The position numbers and the translations under genes are program-made. Below, piece after piece: positions 33,774 to 45,022 of a DNA stretch of 64,000 nucleotides (position 1 is the stretch's first letter; each line of letters starts with the position of its first letter). Origin of the DNA: Macrotrachela quadricornifera (Eukaryota > Rotifera > Eurotatoria > Philodinida > Philodinidae); the NCBI GenBank assembly GCA_022393335.1, contig JAJEKB010020467.1, positions 464,740-528,739 on the forward strand. The letters run 5' to 3'. The notes beneath the pieces are model-generated. The model did no database searches. It was not told the DNA's origin and saw only the letters and a list, made by a program, of their open reading frames with translations.

Positions 33774-35780
33774 ATGTCGTCAACAACTCCGCTGAGTCAA
33801 GGAGACGGATATGGATTATTGATCGGTTTTGGAACGGTTTTTGCTTTGGGAATGATTGGAACGACGATGTGTTTGCATCGATATCATGGTGAAGCAACAG
33901 ATTCTAGTGAAACATTTTCGACAGCTGATCGAAAAGTAAGAACAGGTTTGATTGCTTCAGCTGTTGTCTCTTCATGGACATGGGCTGCTACTCTTCTACA
34001 TTCGAGTTCAGTTGCGTATGTATACGGAATTTCGGGTCCATTTTGGTATGCAAGCGGAGCGACAGTACAAATAATATTGTTCTGTGTTGTTGCAATTGAA
34101 CTAAAACGTCGAGCTCCCTTTGCACATACTTTCTTGGAAGTGATTCGTGCTCGATATGGTCGAACAGGTCATATTGTTTTTATTATCTTTTGTCTGTGTA
34201 CAAATATTCTTGTTACATCAATGTTATTAACAGGTGGTTCAGCTGTTGTTCATTCTCTTAGTGGAATGCACATAGCAGCAGCTTGTTTTCTTTTACCTTT
34301 TGGAACAATTCTCTATACAATGGTAGGCGGAATCAAAGCCACTTTTCTTACAGATTATGCACATACTGTAGCAGTTCTGATTATTGTTCTCTATTTTACA
34401 TTTGTCACTTATGCAACATCATCTTTACTCGGTTCACCTTCTAAAGTCTATGATTTACTTGTGAACGCTAGTTACATGCATCCAGTTGAAGGAAATGCTG
34501 ATGGTTCGTATTTGACAATGCGATCCAGAGATGGAGCTATCTTTTTTGTTATCAATATCATTGGAAATTTTGGAAGTGTCTTTCTTGACAATGGGTATTA
34601 TAATAAAGCCATTGCTGCTTCACCCGTTTCTGCCTTACCTGGTTACATTTTGGGTGGAATGGCATGGTTTGCTGTTCCGTTTCTCATTGCTACTACAATG
34701 GGACTTGCAGCTGTTGCACTTGAAAGTAATCCAGCCTTTCCTACCTATCCAGATCGATTGAGTCCTGACGATGTATTGGCCGGTTTAACTCTACCTGCAG
34801 CTGCGGTAACTCTTCTGGGAAAAAGTGGAGCAATAGCTACCTTAGCCATGGTCTTTATGGCTTGTACTAGTGCAATGTCTGCTCAGCTAATTGCTGTCAG
34901 TTCCATAATTACTTATGATATTTACAAGACTTATATAAATCAAGCAGCAACTGGAAAGAAATTGATTTATGTCTCACACTTAACAGTTGCTCTATTTGGC
35001 ATTGGGATGAGTGCATGGTCAATTGGATTGTATTATATTAATATTAGCATGGGATATTTGTACGCAATGACGGGTATTATTATTTCCAGTGCTGTTATTC
35101 CAGGTGCACTTACTCTTTTATCAAATAGACAAAGTAAATTAGCTGTATGTCTTTCTCCACTACTAGGTCTTATCTGTGCTATAGTTGCATGGTTAATTAT
35201 GGCTAAAATTCATTTTGGTTCGATTAGTATGGAATCAACTGGATCGGATATTACAATGCTTGTTGGAAATGTGGTCGCTCTATTAAGTCCTATTATATTC
35301 GTACCTATTCTTACATTAATCAAACCTGATGCAGTACCCTATGATTTCGTTTCGATGAGAGCAATTGCATTAATTGATGATGGACCAAGAAACATTCATC
35401 AACCGACTCTCGAGGAAACGGAACGTGGCATTGCTCTTTTAACTGGAAATTCAAGATTTGCACGTATTATAGCTATTACACTTACAATTGGTCTTATTGT
35501 TATTTGGCCATGGCCTATGTATGGAACTTCATACGTCTTTAGTAAACCATTTTTTACTGCTTGGGTTATTCTTGGAATTGTATGGATGATTTTTTCTTTC
35601 GGTATTGTTGGAGTTTATCCGATTATTGAAAATCGTAAAACTATTGTATGTGTTTGCAAGATTATGTATATCGATTTAATGAGACGTCGACAACGTACTG
35701 TTAGAGATTGCGAAAGTCCTACTACACACGATACACCGATGAACGGTTTAACGACGAGAAATATTGCAAAAATACTGTAA
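33774..35780 (+). CDS. DUR3-like: DUR3-type urea/proton symporter (sodium:solute symporter family)
   Basis: The 668-residue single-exon product belongs to the sodium:solute symporter family and most resembles DUR3, the plasma-membrane high-affinity urea (and polyamine) importer of fungi and plants. Recognisable signatures in order are the N-terminal helix, then KVRTGLIASAVVSSWTWAATLL (about 54-75; 18-20 residue core conserved), YGISGPFWYASGATVQ, AIELKRRAPFAHTFLEV, ARYG, and VGGIKATFLTDY. About 14-15 hydrophobic segments span the protein, as in DUR3, and length is close to the family norm. The start is the first ATG after a splice-acceptor-like TTTTACAG. There are no introns, unlike the calcium-sensor, LRR and LDLa genes here. 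It could be a horizontally acquired gene or an old animal DUR3; only a phylogeny can tell. No partner genes for urea breakdown are in the window. Confidence 0.9.
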   Translation: MSSTTPLSQGDGYGLLIGFGTVFALGMIGTTMCLHRYHGEATDSSETFSTADRKVRTGLIASAVVSSWTWAATLLHSSSVAYVYGISGPFWYASGATVQIILFCVVAIELKRRAPFAHTFLEVIRARYGRTGHIVFIIFCLCTNILVTSMLLTGGSAVVHSLSGMHIAAACFLLPFGTILYTMVGGIKATFLTDYAHTVAVLIIVLYFTFVTYATSSLLGSPSKVYDLLVNASYMHPVEGNADGSYLTMRSRDGAIFFVINIIGNFGSVFLDNGYYNKAIAASPVSALPGYILGGMAWFAVPFLIATTMGLAAVALESNPAFPTYPDRLSPDDVLAGLTLPAAAVTLLGKSGAIATLAMVFMACTSAMSAQLIAVSSIITYDIYKTYINQAATGKKLIYVSHLTVALFGIGMSAWSIGLYYINISMGYLYAMTGIIISSAVIPGALTLLSNRQSKLAVCLSPLLGLICAIVAWLIMAKIHFGSISMESTGSDITMLVGNVVALLSPIIFVPILTLIKPDAVPYDFVSMRAIALIDDGPRNIHQPTLEETERGIALLTGNSRFARIIAITLTIGLIVIWPWPMYGTSYVFSKPFFTAWVILGIVWMIFSFGIVGVYPIIENRKTIVCVCKIMYIDLMRRRQRTVRDCESPTTHDTPMNGLTTRNIAKIL

Positions 35781-37652
35781 CAATATTTTACAATTCTATT
35801 ACTGATCTATTATGAACTTTGCCAACTATATAAAAAAAAAGAATGTTTTTAAGAATTTGTAAAAGGACAATATATTTCATAGAACTTCTTTCAACTTTTA
35901 TTAGTTCAATGTCAACAAAAAAGATTTGTTATTTGTTGTACTTTCATAAATTCTTAATAGTTTTTTCAGTTACTATACTTTCTTGTCTAGTTTGTATTTA
36001 ACTTTTGAATTATTCGCCTATCATTTTATCCACTATTTATTCAAATAACTATTGTAATAAACTAATTATTTCAATCACTTACTAACTATTTCATAATCAA
36101 CCTCAAAATGCAAGTATTTATCAAACTCAATAAGTATTGGATGTTAAACGGAGTACAGAAGTCGGAGTGATTTTTGATTGGAAGTAATATATGCGCGTAG
36201 TTTCATCCAAAGAGAATCTTGAAATTCGCTTCAATCATTGCTTAGAAAGATGATGTCAAAAAAAATTAACATAAGAATTAACAATAGAAAATCTAATAAA
36301 ATAAATCTTTGCTCTCATTTAGACCTTTAAAATCAACGAAGGTTGAATTTGTTCCATTGAAAAATAGATTTTTTAGAGGAAACACATTCTTCTACTCAAT
36401 TTATTTACAGTTTTGAATAGTTATCGTGAATTATATTTTCAATATTGAAAATAAAATGTAAATATACGATCCTTATCTTATGGATTCGTAGTAGAGTCTG
36501 TTGAATCTAAATTTCTAGTGCAGATCCAAATGTGACATTCTTGTTGAAGTCATGAGACAATTTTTCGGATTATTCATCTTTGACAGGTAGTTTTAAGATA
36601 GAAACAGTTGAGTTTCAAATCAACGGGTTTTAGTTAGTAGACTCTTGATAATGAATATAAAAATGTTGATGTAGATGGAAAGGTAGAATTTGCAAAATCT
36701 GAATAATTTCAAATAAACTCCGAAAATCTTTCTGCAAACATGGTAGAAGAGCTCAAATTTTGTTCAATAAATTTGTTAATATCTAACTATTGTCTTGAAA
36801 AGGCATGGATATAGCGAAAGAAGAAGCTTCAATGCATTTTTCTATGAAAAGAAAACTTGAATTTTTTTTTTAAATTGAATTTTGCGAGGATGTAAAGACA
36901 TTAATTAACGTTGATGATTAAACTCAAAACAAAGTGATAGTTTGGCATAAATGCTGAGAAATTTTAATCAGTCACTTTCATTTTGACATTTTTACTATGA
37001 TTAAGAAACCAAAATATTATTGTAGATTGCAATTTTTTTTAAAGTATTGTTCACTGTAAATGATTGTAACTTCTACTAACAAACCTTTAAAAAAAGATAA
37101 CTTCCAAAAAAGATCCTATTAGCTTGATCGCGATACTAATCATTAGGATTTAGGAACATCAATTCGACCCGTGTAAAAATGATAAGTGTCTAAAAGAAAT
37201 CAAAACCAATCTGGAAAATGAGTTCGACAACTCTGAAATTTCTAGTTACACCACCACTAAAAGTATTTGCAGATTTAATGATGCCTTAATCATATATAGA
37301 ATTTTATTAATAAAATCGTATACTCTCGAAGTACGTCTTTTTCCCTTAATCTATTCTAAAAAGAAGATTTTTTTCATGATTCTGAATTAGCTCAGAAGTC
37401 AATTACTCAAACATCAAACTGTTTCTACAATACTGTGTACTTACAGACAATACTTGATCATGCCATTTATATCACTAAAATTTCTTACGTTTTAACTGAT
37501 GGAAAACAATTCAATGCGATATGAGATATTAAATTCTATTATAAAAAAAACTTTCAAAGATTTATATTAATATAAGATTAATAAAATATATAATTTATGT
37601 AAGCTTATAATAAAGAATTATTTTAAAATGTTCGTTAAATATAATAAAGCGT
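35781..37652. other. Intergenic AT-rich DNA
   Basis: AATAAA-type signals occur from 36050. No coding exon or structured repeat is seen between the convergent transporter and membrane-protein genes. Confidence 0.5.
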
Positions 37653-38534
37653 CTATTTTTTAAATAATTCATAAAGACCTTCACCTTCATATTTGGAAGT
37701 ATGAACAGACCATTTACCTTGAAATAAATTATTTTGTTTATTCCATTTTAAATTAATTTTAACTGCATGTCCAAGATTTTCTTCAGGATTACCAGTACCA
37801 CGAATATATGATTTAACCATATTTATTGTTAATAAATCAGTTGATATAGAACCATTTAAAATAAAGTGTCCAATATCATCTTTACCATATCCAATTAATG
37901 TATTTTTTTCAATAGTAAAATAAATGTCTTGTTCATATGGTCCATGCCATGCTGCATATTGATTATATCGACTTAACCAATGTCCTGATTTAAATATATT
38001 TGGAATATCAATTGGAGTAGTTAAATTAGTTTCTGTCTCTTCGATATTTAAAACAGTATCATTTTGTTTGGTACTATCTTCTGTTTCAAGTGTATTCGGA
38101 GTATTAATTGGAGTAATTAAATTAGTTTCTCTATCTCTGATATTTAAAACAGTTTCATTGTGTTCAGTTCTATGTTCTGTTTCTTGTGTTCTTTTATTCC
38201 TATTACATCCTACAGCAATACAAATAATAATAAATACTATAACAGCACCTATTATCCCGAAGACAGTATTACCACCACAATCTTCTGAGTCACAATCATC
38301 TCCTGATGAACTCCCATAACCAGTATGATAACCGCTAACATAATTGCTACGATAACCACTAACATAATTGTTACTATAACTTCCACTGCCACTGTTACTA
38401 TAACTTCCACTACGACTGTTACTATAACTTCCACTATAACTGTTGCTACTTTTGCTATTACCACCACCACCACCTTGAGAAAGAACTTCAACTAATAGAA
38501 TGATGATACAAATAATCGTTAAATAATGCATCAT
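37653..38534 (-). CDS. Single-pass membrane protein with Ser/Tyr/Gly-repeat ectodomain
   Basis: The 293-residue single-exon product has a signal peptide (1-19), a Gly run (21-25), a low-complexity ectodomain of SGSYSNS and NYVSGY repeats (about 26-75), an acidic Cys-containing linker (DDCDSEDC, 79-86), one transmembrane helix (about 90-110) and a basic stop-transfer sequence. The cytoplasmic side has two copies of a roughly 26-residue acidic repeat (122-147 and 153-178, each with TVLNI and TNL.TPI). The C-terminal 110 residues look like a small beta-rich domain (starting SGHWLSRYNQY, with WHGPYEQDIYF and GEGLYELF) that I have seen only as uncharacterised in rotifer-type proteins. Role unknown; the layout suggests adhesion or a surface scaffold. 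Either of two adjacent ATGs can start it. Confidence 0.7.
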   Translation of the reverse strand: MMHYLTIICIIILLVEVLSQGGGGGNSKSSNSYSGSYSNSRSGSYSNSGSGSYSNNYVSGYRSNYVSGYHTGYGSSSGDDCDSEDCGGNTVFGIIGAVIVFIIICIAVGCNRNKRTQETEHRTEHNETVLNIRDRETNLITPINTPNTLETEDSTKQNDTVLNIEETETNLTTPIDIPNIFKSGHWLSRYNQYAAWHGPYEQDIYFTIEKNTLIGYGKDDIGHFILNGSISTDLLTINMVKSYIRGTGNPEENLGHAVKINLKWNKQNNLFQGKWSVHTSKYEGEGLYELFKK

Positions 38535-39369
38535 TTTATATTAAGTTTGGTTATTTCTAAACAAAAAATCAAATTAAATAGTTTCGATTATTTATATAAA
38601 ATATTTCGTTATGGAATAATTTTATTTAAATGTATCGTATATATTCTACTTATATCATTTGATAGAGTCTATTGATATATAAAAAAGCCTAAAACGTTCA
38701 AAGTTATGCTCATTGTTCTACTTTTCTCTCTTAAAATTGGGAAAAAGAGAAATTTCAGTTATGATATTAATCATCGATAATTTTATGAGGAAAATATGAG
38801 TAAAAATTAAATTTCCTCGACAATGTTTAGATTATTAGATCTATTATTAATGTAATTTTCATGATTTTACTATCTATTTCGACTGATTTAAAATCATCTG
38901 TTTTATAGGTAAAAATTAGTCTGTAGTAAAAGATTACATTTAGAAGACTATTGTGAATTTACACAATTTAAGGGCATAACCCTTTATTCTTGGAGAGAAA
39001 ATTCAGTAATAGTTTTTCTAAGAAGAATTACTTTCTCCATGCCAATGGTAAAAGTCAGCAGGTGTATTGGCGAAAATCTACTGAATTCTTATTGGTGTAT
39101 GAAAATTTTTTAAGATTCATATTGAAAATAAACATTTTTAAAGATTGAAATAAAAGAATTTGTTTATAAATATTTCTCTAATCGATTAAACTCTAAAAAT
39201 GTTGTTTTTTTTTAATGAAAGCAAAGAGTTACGTTTTAGTAAATAACACTCTGTGTAATGTAAATCATTTTTAAGAAGAATTTTCTGTCAATTTAAATGA
39301 AAAATAAATATTAACTTAAACTATGGTTTCATTAACAAATCTTAAGCATGTGCATAAGTAGAAATCATA

Positions 39370-39425
39370 CATATTTGAAAAGTGAATTCATGTTAAATTT
39401 AACATGAATTCACTTTTCAAGTATG
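39370..39425. repeat. Near-perfect 56-bp palindrome without spacer
   Basis: The central 46 bp (39375-39420) are an exact palindrome, half-site TTGAAAAGTGAATTCATG then TTAAA, with the centre between 39397 and 39398. One mismatch extends it to 56 bp. No gene flanks it closely. Confidence 0.9.
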
Positions 39426-39907
39426 TTTGACCTCTTTTCTTATACAAAAACAAATTATCAACGAAGAAGCACACCATTAATTAAAGGTGTACTTTTTCGT
39501 TAATAATTCGTTTTTGTTTTGTCTTCACATATTTATAATGATGATATGCTTATTTTGCACATGTGGTATGCAAGCTGATCTAAACAAATGTAAGAAAAAC
39601 AGTATAAAATACTGGCAAACGCATATGATTGGTCGATTAGTTTTTGGAAAGGACTAGATATATCACCAGTGTCAGTAGTTAAAGAAAATATTTCTCTATC
39701 GAACTGTATATTTAGTTTTAAAAGAAAGAAGTGGCAAGTACACATGTCGGTGACGTGCTTTGGATATAAATGAGTATAATGTGGATAAAAGTATAGGAAA
39801 GAAAAAAAGCGAACTGTTTAAATTAATTATTCGTTGTTCAAATGTATTCTGCTTTATTATTATTATATATAAATTAAATTCATTAGAATGCAATGAAATA
39901 AGATTAA

Positions 39908-40126
39908 TTAATTAAAATAAAATGAATATTTATATGTTTGAGATTTATCGTTAATATTAGGAATGTTTAGATCATCGATGTTATCTTCATCAAAGAATAC
40001 TATGGTTCGTCTATATTTCTTTTTAGTTTTCTTAAATATTGATAAACATATGACAGCGGAAGCCCAAGACGGTAATACTGGTAGGAGAAATGAACTATTT
40101 CTCTTTTTTGTCCATTTCACTGTCAT
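39908..40126 (-). CDS. Hypothetical small basic protein, doubtful
   Basis: The 72-residue minus frame begins at ATG 40126. It has a basic start, a short hydrophobic stretch (SWASAVICLSIF), a run of Lys/Arg, and an acidic patch (FFDEDNIDD). It reads more like protein than nearby chance frames, but no family, splice or polyadenylation evidence supports it. Confidence 0.2.
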   Translation of the reverse strand: MTVKWTKKRNSSFLLPVLPSWASAVICLSIFKKTKKKYRRTIVFFDEDNIDDLNIPNINDKSQTYKYSFYFN

Positions 40127-42331
40127 ATGATACTGGGCCCCGATTCGACCTATATTTTCTATAAAACCTATAGTTTTGGAAAATTCTTTAATTTGTCCTA
40201 TATTTCGACTACTTTTCCTATTTTACCTATATGATATGAAAAAAGATTATGAGATGTCTAGGAACAGCGCAAAAGGGTCGAAGCAGGCGCTGAAGGGGGA
40301 TGGCCTCTCTTTTTTGACGATTTTTAGATCTCAAAGACGGTTAGTCCGATTGAGCTGAAATTTTTATGGTAGATAGACCACCTAAAATTATAAGACACGC
40401 GTTCGAGGAAAAATTTTTCTAAGGCAGTTTTGATGATTTTCTGTGGAACATACTGGTTGCCCGATGCACAATTTAGTCCTGTGCATGAAAAACGAGCTTT
40501 GAGAAAAACGAAAAATAAGTTTGGAAACAGTCTGATTTTTTTCAACATTTTTATTTAGTGAACACTCGATAGCAATTGAACGGCAGAACTGATCGAGATG
40601 ATTTAAACGACAATCGAAATATCAACACATGGCCTATCTACAACGCATATAAACAAAAAAAAGATTTCAAAAAGTTTGGCAAAGAAAAAGAAGAACGCAT
40701 TCTTAATCCAAAATATTGGCCCATATTTAGGAAAAAAATCTAGTAAAAAGACTATATCGTATACACATATATGCGTTTATTATTGTCTTACAGTGAGGAA
40801 AGAATCGAAAAAGATAAAACAATATAGTGTAGTGTGATGAAAACAACGTGTGCGAAAAATATTCATCTGTCTTACTCATCATGACGTGGATAAAATAGCA
40901 CGATTGATTCATTCACGTAAACAAACATTACTTAGAAAAAACCAACTAACTTCATTGAATATAAATACGTAAGATAACTCGCTTCGAAGATACATAAAAA
41001 CAACTTCAATATATTTCAGCGTTAATTCTCATTGTAAGGACATCTGCTTATTTGTATATCGATTTTTCTATGTAATCTGATACTTCAGACACAAGTATTT
41101 ATATTAGAATTTGCAATTACCGTTTATATCACGTTGTAGAGTATACTTCAAAAGGTAAGAAAATATATTTCATCATTCAGAAATTCGTTTCTCTACATCT
41201 TTAATCATTACAATATGTTTCATCATACTTTGAAACTATTTATGTATCTTAATATGAATCTCCAACATCCGTTCTCAAATGTTATTTAAACTATCCTGTA
41301 TAATCTTTCTGTAGGAAACAGAGATTGACTTTTAATAATGATTTAAATGCGGTATCCTTTTCTCAAAAATATTGCATGTTGAACAGGATAAATGTGACGT
41401 CATTGTAAAAGTTTTCTCTTTAGCATAATTTTTGTTTGTATAGTAGAGCAATAGTTAAGATAATACGAGCATGAGATAAGTAACTGGTATATTGCTAATG
41501 GAAAAACTAGACTTCAGTAATATTGACGTTTGGTTAAGGTTCGGTAAAATATCTTTTTTTTGTACGGAGTGTAGCTCAGAGTTGAGATAAAAATCGCCCA
41601 TTCCAAAGAACAACATCTACGATATCGGAATGAATATTATTCTCGAGCATACAATGATAGATATTCCTTCTTTCAGAAAAGGGCCAGCGTTTTCTCACTA
41701 CCTACATTGAAGTTAACTCTATCAAACGAATACTTCCACTTGCAAGTTTACATAACTAGACTTTTGAGAAGAAAATATACATATCTATATTTTTCCTACC
41801 TTCTATAAAGGATCCTTTCTTTTTAAAAAACTCAATCCTATAAGGATTTCTATTTTTTGAAGAATTCGTAATCCCAGACCAGGTCATATGTTTAACGATA
41901 CTTAAGAAAACTAAAAAGAAATATATACATTCCAAATATTTATCTAGATGTTAAAATTAATCTTGAAATACCATCTGTTGACTTTTTATAGGAATAACAA
42001 ACATCGCGTAAACAATTATTCGATATGTTCCACAAACTCATCACCTAAAATTTAGAAAATCAGTTAAACGTGCCGTAAACCGTCCCATAATATAACCGCA
42101 TCTGTATTATTTTCTGGTATCCGTATACAAAAAATGTCAGTCTTTGTAAAATCACCGTTTTGTATCGGTTTACTACCTTTTATGGAACGTACATATTGAC
42201 CTAGATTCATGGAATTGTTAGGAGGTCTTTTTTATTTTGGAAATGATATTAGTTTTACAATTTTCAATAGAGCAAAATACCCTCAAGAGTCAGTCTATTT
42301 AAAGAAAAAAATTTGCAAAGAATATTTCATG

Positions 42332-44182
42332 TTAGATAGGCGAAGATACAGTATTTTTTATAAACCACATATATTGTCCAGAATATTTGATTTTATATTG
42401 AATTTTTATTTGATTTTCATCTAATCCATTCATAATTGGATGAAAAATATTCTGAGGACCATAAACAACACAACCACTACAAGGTATTGCATAAATCGAT
42501 AATGTTTCTAATATTGGTAATTTAGTCAAAAAATTGTTAATTATTCGTGATCGATTATTTATTACTTCGTCATTATGTGTTAAACCACATGTTAATTTTA
42601 AATGTTTTAAATTAGAGAAATAACTAATATCTTTTTCTTCTCTAGGATTTTCTTGTAAAGAAAATTCATCAGATTCAATTCGTTGAATTTTTTGACCAAG
42701 AAATGAGGTTAATTGAATATCTTTCGATGAAAATGCTGTATAATTTAATATTAAACATTGTAAATTTGGGAAACTATGAATAAGAATTTGTTCAATTTGT
42801 TTCATTGGCATAACATCAAGACGAACAGTTGTAACACTATTTAATTGTACATTAATACATTCGATTTCATCATATGAATCATCAAAAATGTAAGGATAAT
42901 AAGGTTTAAAAAGATTATAATGATTTTTACCATGAAAAGTAATCGATGATAATTTAGGCATATTTTGTTTTATTAATGGAAATAGATTTTTAAAATCAAT
43001 TCGATCAGTACGGATTAATTCAAGTGATTTCACTTTAGACCATAATTGATAATTATCTTTAAGAATTTCATCATTATTTAATAGAACATATTGAAAATCA
43101 TGAAAATGTTTTAGTTCATAAAATGGAAATGGAAGAGAATAGAGATAAGCATTTCCATGAAAACCAATTGGCCAAGGAAATATTTTAAATGTTAATGATA
43201 ATTCTTGAATATTCTTACATCCATGAATATAAGCATAAAAATAAAAATTTTTTAATTTTTTCATTTGTTTTAATAGTTGATTTTCTAATTTAACACCATT
43301 AAATAGAGTATTAGTTGAATCCATTAGATATATATCAGTAAAATCTAATGATAAAGTTATTAATGATGATGAAAATAATTGAATAAAATGAAATAATTGA
43401 TCAAAATCAGTTGTAGGAATAGAATTTGAATATCCAATAATTCTTCTTGATTTAAATTTTAAATAAAATTCTTCTAATTTCATTTTACTAAGATTTTTCG
43501 AAGAATATTCTTTATAAGGCATTTCTGATTGAATATTTAAATAAATTAAATTTGGTGTATTTTGAATAAGAATCGATATATCATGAAAATCAGTTAAATT
43601 TAATGTTAATGAACGAATATGAATATTTAAATTTAATTTATCAAGATTACGATAGGATAATCCATCTAATGATGGAAGATATTCAAATATTTGTAAATTA
43701 TTATTATTATTAAATATTGTTTTGAATAAGATTTGTTCATCATCTAATACATTGACATCAGATGATGGATTAGATAAAAAGGCAAGTTTTATTTTAAATG
43801 TATGTATTTGTTGAAAATATTGATGATTAAGAATAGATTTGAGTTGTTCATCAAGTAAAGAATATGGTGAAGAGATAATGATTGATGTTAAATTTGAAAA
43901 AGAATCTAATGATACAGTTAAATAATCAATATTGATTATTAATGTTTGAATTTGTGAACCAATTATTGGTAGAATTTCTTTCCAAAAATCGAGATTTATT
44001 GTTGGCATTTTAAAATAATGTTTTTCTGTAAGTAATAAATTTTGTAATCGTTCATTGAAATAAAAGAATGAATATATGATTTCATTTGATGTTAAGTAAT
44101 TGAATATATGAAAAAGAATTTCATTTGGTAAAATATCAAATGATGATTTCAATTTCGTTTTCGTTCGAATATAATCCGACAT
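42332..44182 (-). CDS. F-box protein with LRR-like C-terminal region
   Basis: The 616-residue single-exon product has an N-terminal F-box at about residues 14-50 (FDILPNEILFHIFNYL, then a Leu-rich helix), the module that docks to Skp1 in SCF ubiquitin ligases. The rest is a long alpha/beta region with irregular leucine-rich-type repeats (for example LQIFEYLPSL, IRSLTLNLTDF, LKHLKLTCGL, LPILETLSIY), which should select the substrate. The pattern and length fit the large F-box family expanded in bdelloid rotifers (family knowledge). It starts at the first ATG; the region upstream has no obvious extra exon. It is probably cytosolic or nuclear, substrate unknown. Very AT-rich codon use matches the other host genes. 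Confidence 0.88.
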   Translation of the reverse strand: MSDYIRTKTKLKSSFDILPNEILFHIFNYLTSNEIIYSFFYFNERLQNLLLTEKHYFKMPTINLDFWKEILPIIGSQIQTLIINIDYLTVSLDSFSNLTSIIISSPYSLLDEQLKSILNHQYFQQIHTFKIKLAFLSNPSSDVNVLDDEQILFKTIFNNNNNLQIFEYLPSLDGLSYRNLDKLNLNIHIRSLTLNLTDFHDISILIQNTPNLIYLNIQSEMPYKEYSSKNLSKMKLEEFYLKFKSRRIIGYSNSIPTTDFDQLFHFIQLFSSSLITLSLDFTDIYLMDSTNTLFNGVKLENQLLKQMKKLKNFYFYAYIHGCKNIQELSLTFKIFPWPIGFHGNAYLYSLPFPFYELKHFHDFQYVLLNNDEILKDNYQLWSKVKSLELIRTDRIDFKNLFPLIKQNMPKLSSITFHGKNHYNLFKPYYPYIFDDSYDEIECINVQLNSVTTVRLDVMPMKQIEQILIHSFPNLQCLILNYTAFSSKDIQLTSFLGQKIQRIESDEFSLQENPREEKDISYFSNLKHLKLTCGLTHNDEVINNRSRIINNFLTKLPILETLSIYAIPCSGCVVYGPQNIFHPIMNGLDENQIKIQYKIKYSGQYMWFIKNTVSSPI

Positions 44183-45022
44183 TGTTTCAATGTTATTTTC
44201 GTATACAAAGAAAAACTTGTTTTTAATGATTAGAAATAAGGTAAATAACAGTTACTCACGCGTTACTTTTTCGTTCGATCAATAAGACTCGTTTCTCATT
44301 TGATAAAAATCGTTTTTCTATCTCGTAGTTAATACAAGAGAACGAAAGAAAAAAATATCGTCCGTAGTGATTCACTGTTACTTGATGACCCTGGACATTT
44401 TTTAAAAGAATTTAATGGATTTTTCTCGAATAAATGAGGAACATACTCGTTTCCAAGGCAACCAACTAAATCGACAAAAGTAACTCCCAATTCAAACCTT
44501 CATAATCAGATAAAATGATTTGCTCCTATCTAAGATCCAAAAACGTTTACAATCCGAACCTTGTAAAGTCAACTTGAAGTTATGTAAAGTCTAACATGTG
44601 TTGTGTTTGTGTTTCGTGTTAGCCTCAAATAGAGAAATGTTTTATGTTCGTATTAGCAGATGCCAGCTTCATAAGCAAAGTGCCAATGGTACGTGAAAGT
44701 TTGAAAAAGTATTTTGTTTGGCACTTTACTAAAAAAAACAAGGTACCAGAATGTCACTTTGTTAAGTAAAAAAGCACTTCGCTTATTTTATTATGCCATT
44801 GTTTATAAATCACTTTCTTCCTTCTTTTTTATTATTTTTACTTTTAGATGGAGCTAAATAATTCTTTTTCGCTGTAAATTTATTGTGTTCAACTAATTAT
44901 AAATATGGTTGTAGTTTTTCCATAGTTAGAATATTGTTCTTTACTAAAATAGCTATTCAATTCATTTTCTTCTTTCTACATTTCTTTTTTTTTATCGTTT
45001 GGGTCATCTACTTTTTTGATCT
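44183..45022. other. Upstream region of the F-box gene
   Basis: No gene is seen. Motifs near 44580-44770 (GTGTTAGCCT, CAAAGTGCCAATGGTAC) are loosely echoed near 46495-46680 beyond the hAT-like element. Confidence 0.35.

Larger units (their letters stand above)
38535..42331. other. Intergenic DNA with a perfect palindrome and repeat remnants
   Basis: It holds the palindrome at 39370-39425, a possible small ORF at 39908-40126, and a repeat remnant near 40130-40560 that starts GGGCCCCGATTCGACC and contains ATTGAGCTGAAATTTTTA-type sequence common to invertebrate non-autonomous elements. 40600-42331 shows nothing I can support. Confidence 0.4.

Noticed and set aside
42209..42424. Frame antisense to the F-box gene end
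   Set aside because: It overlaps the F-box coding region on the opposite strand and has no independent support.
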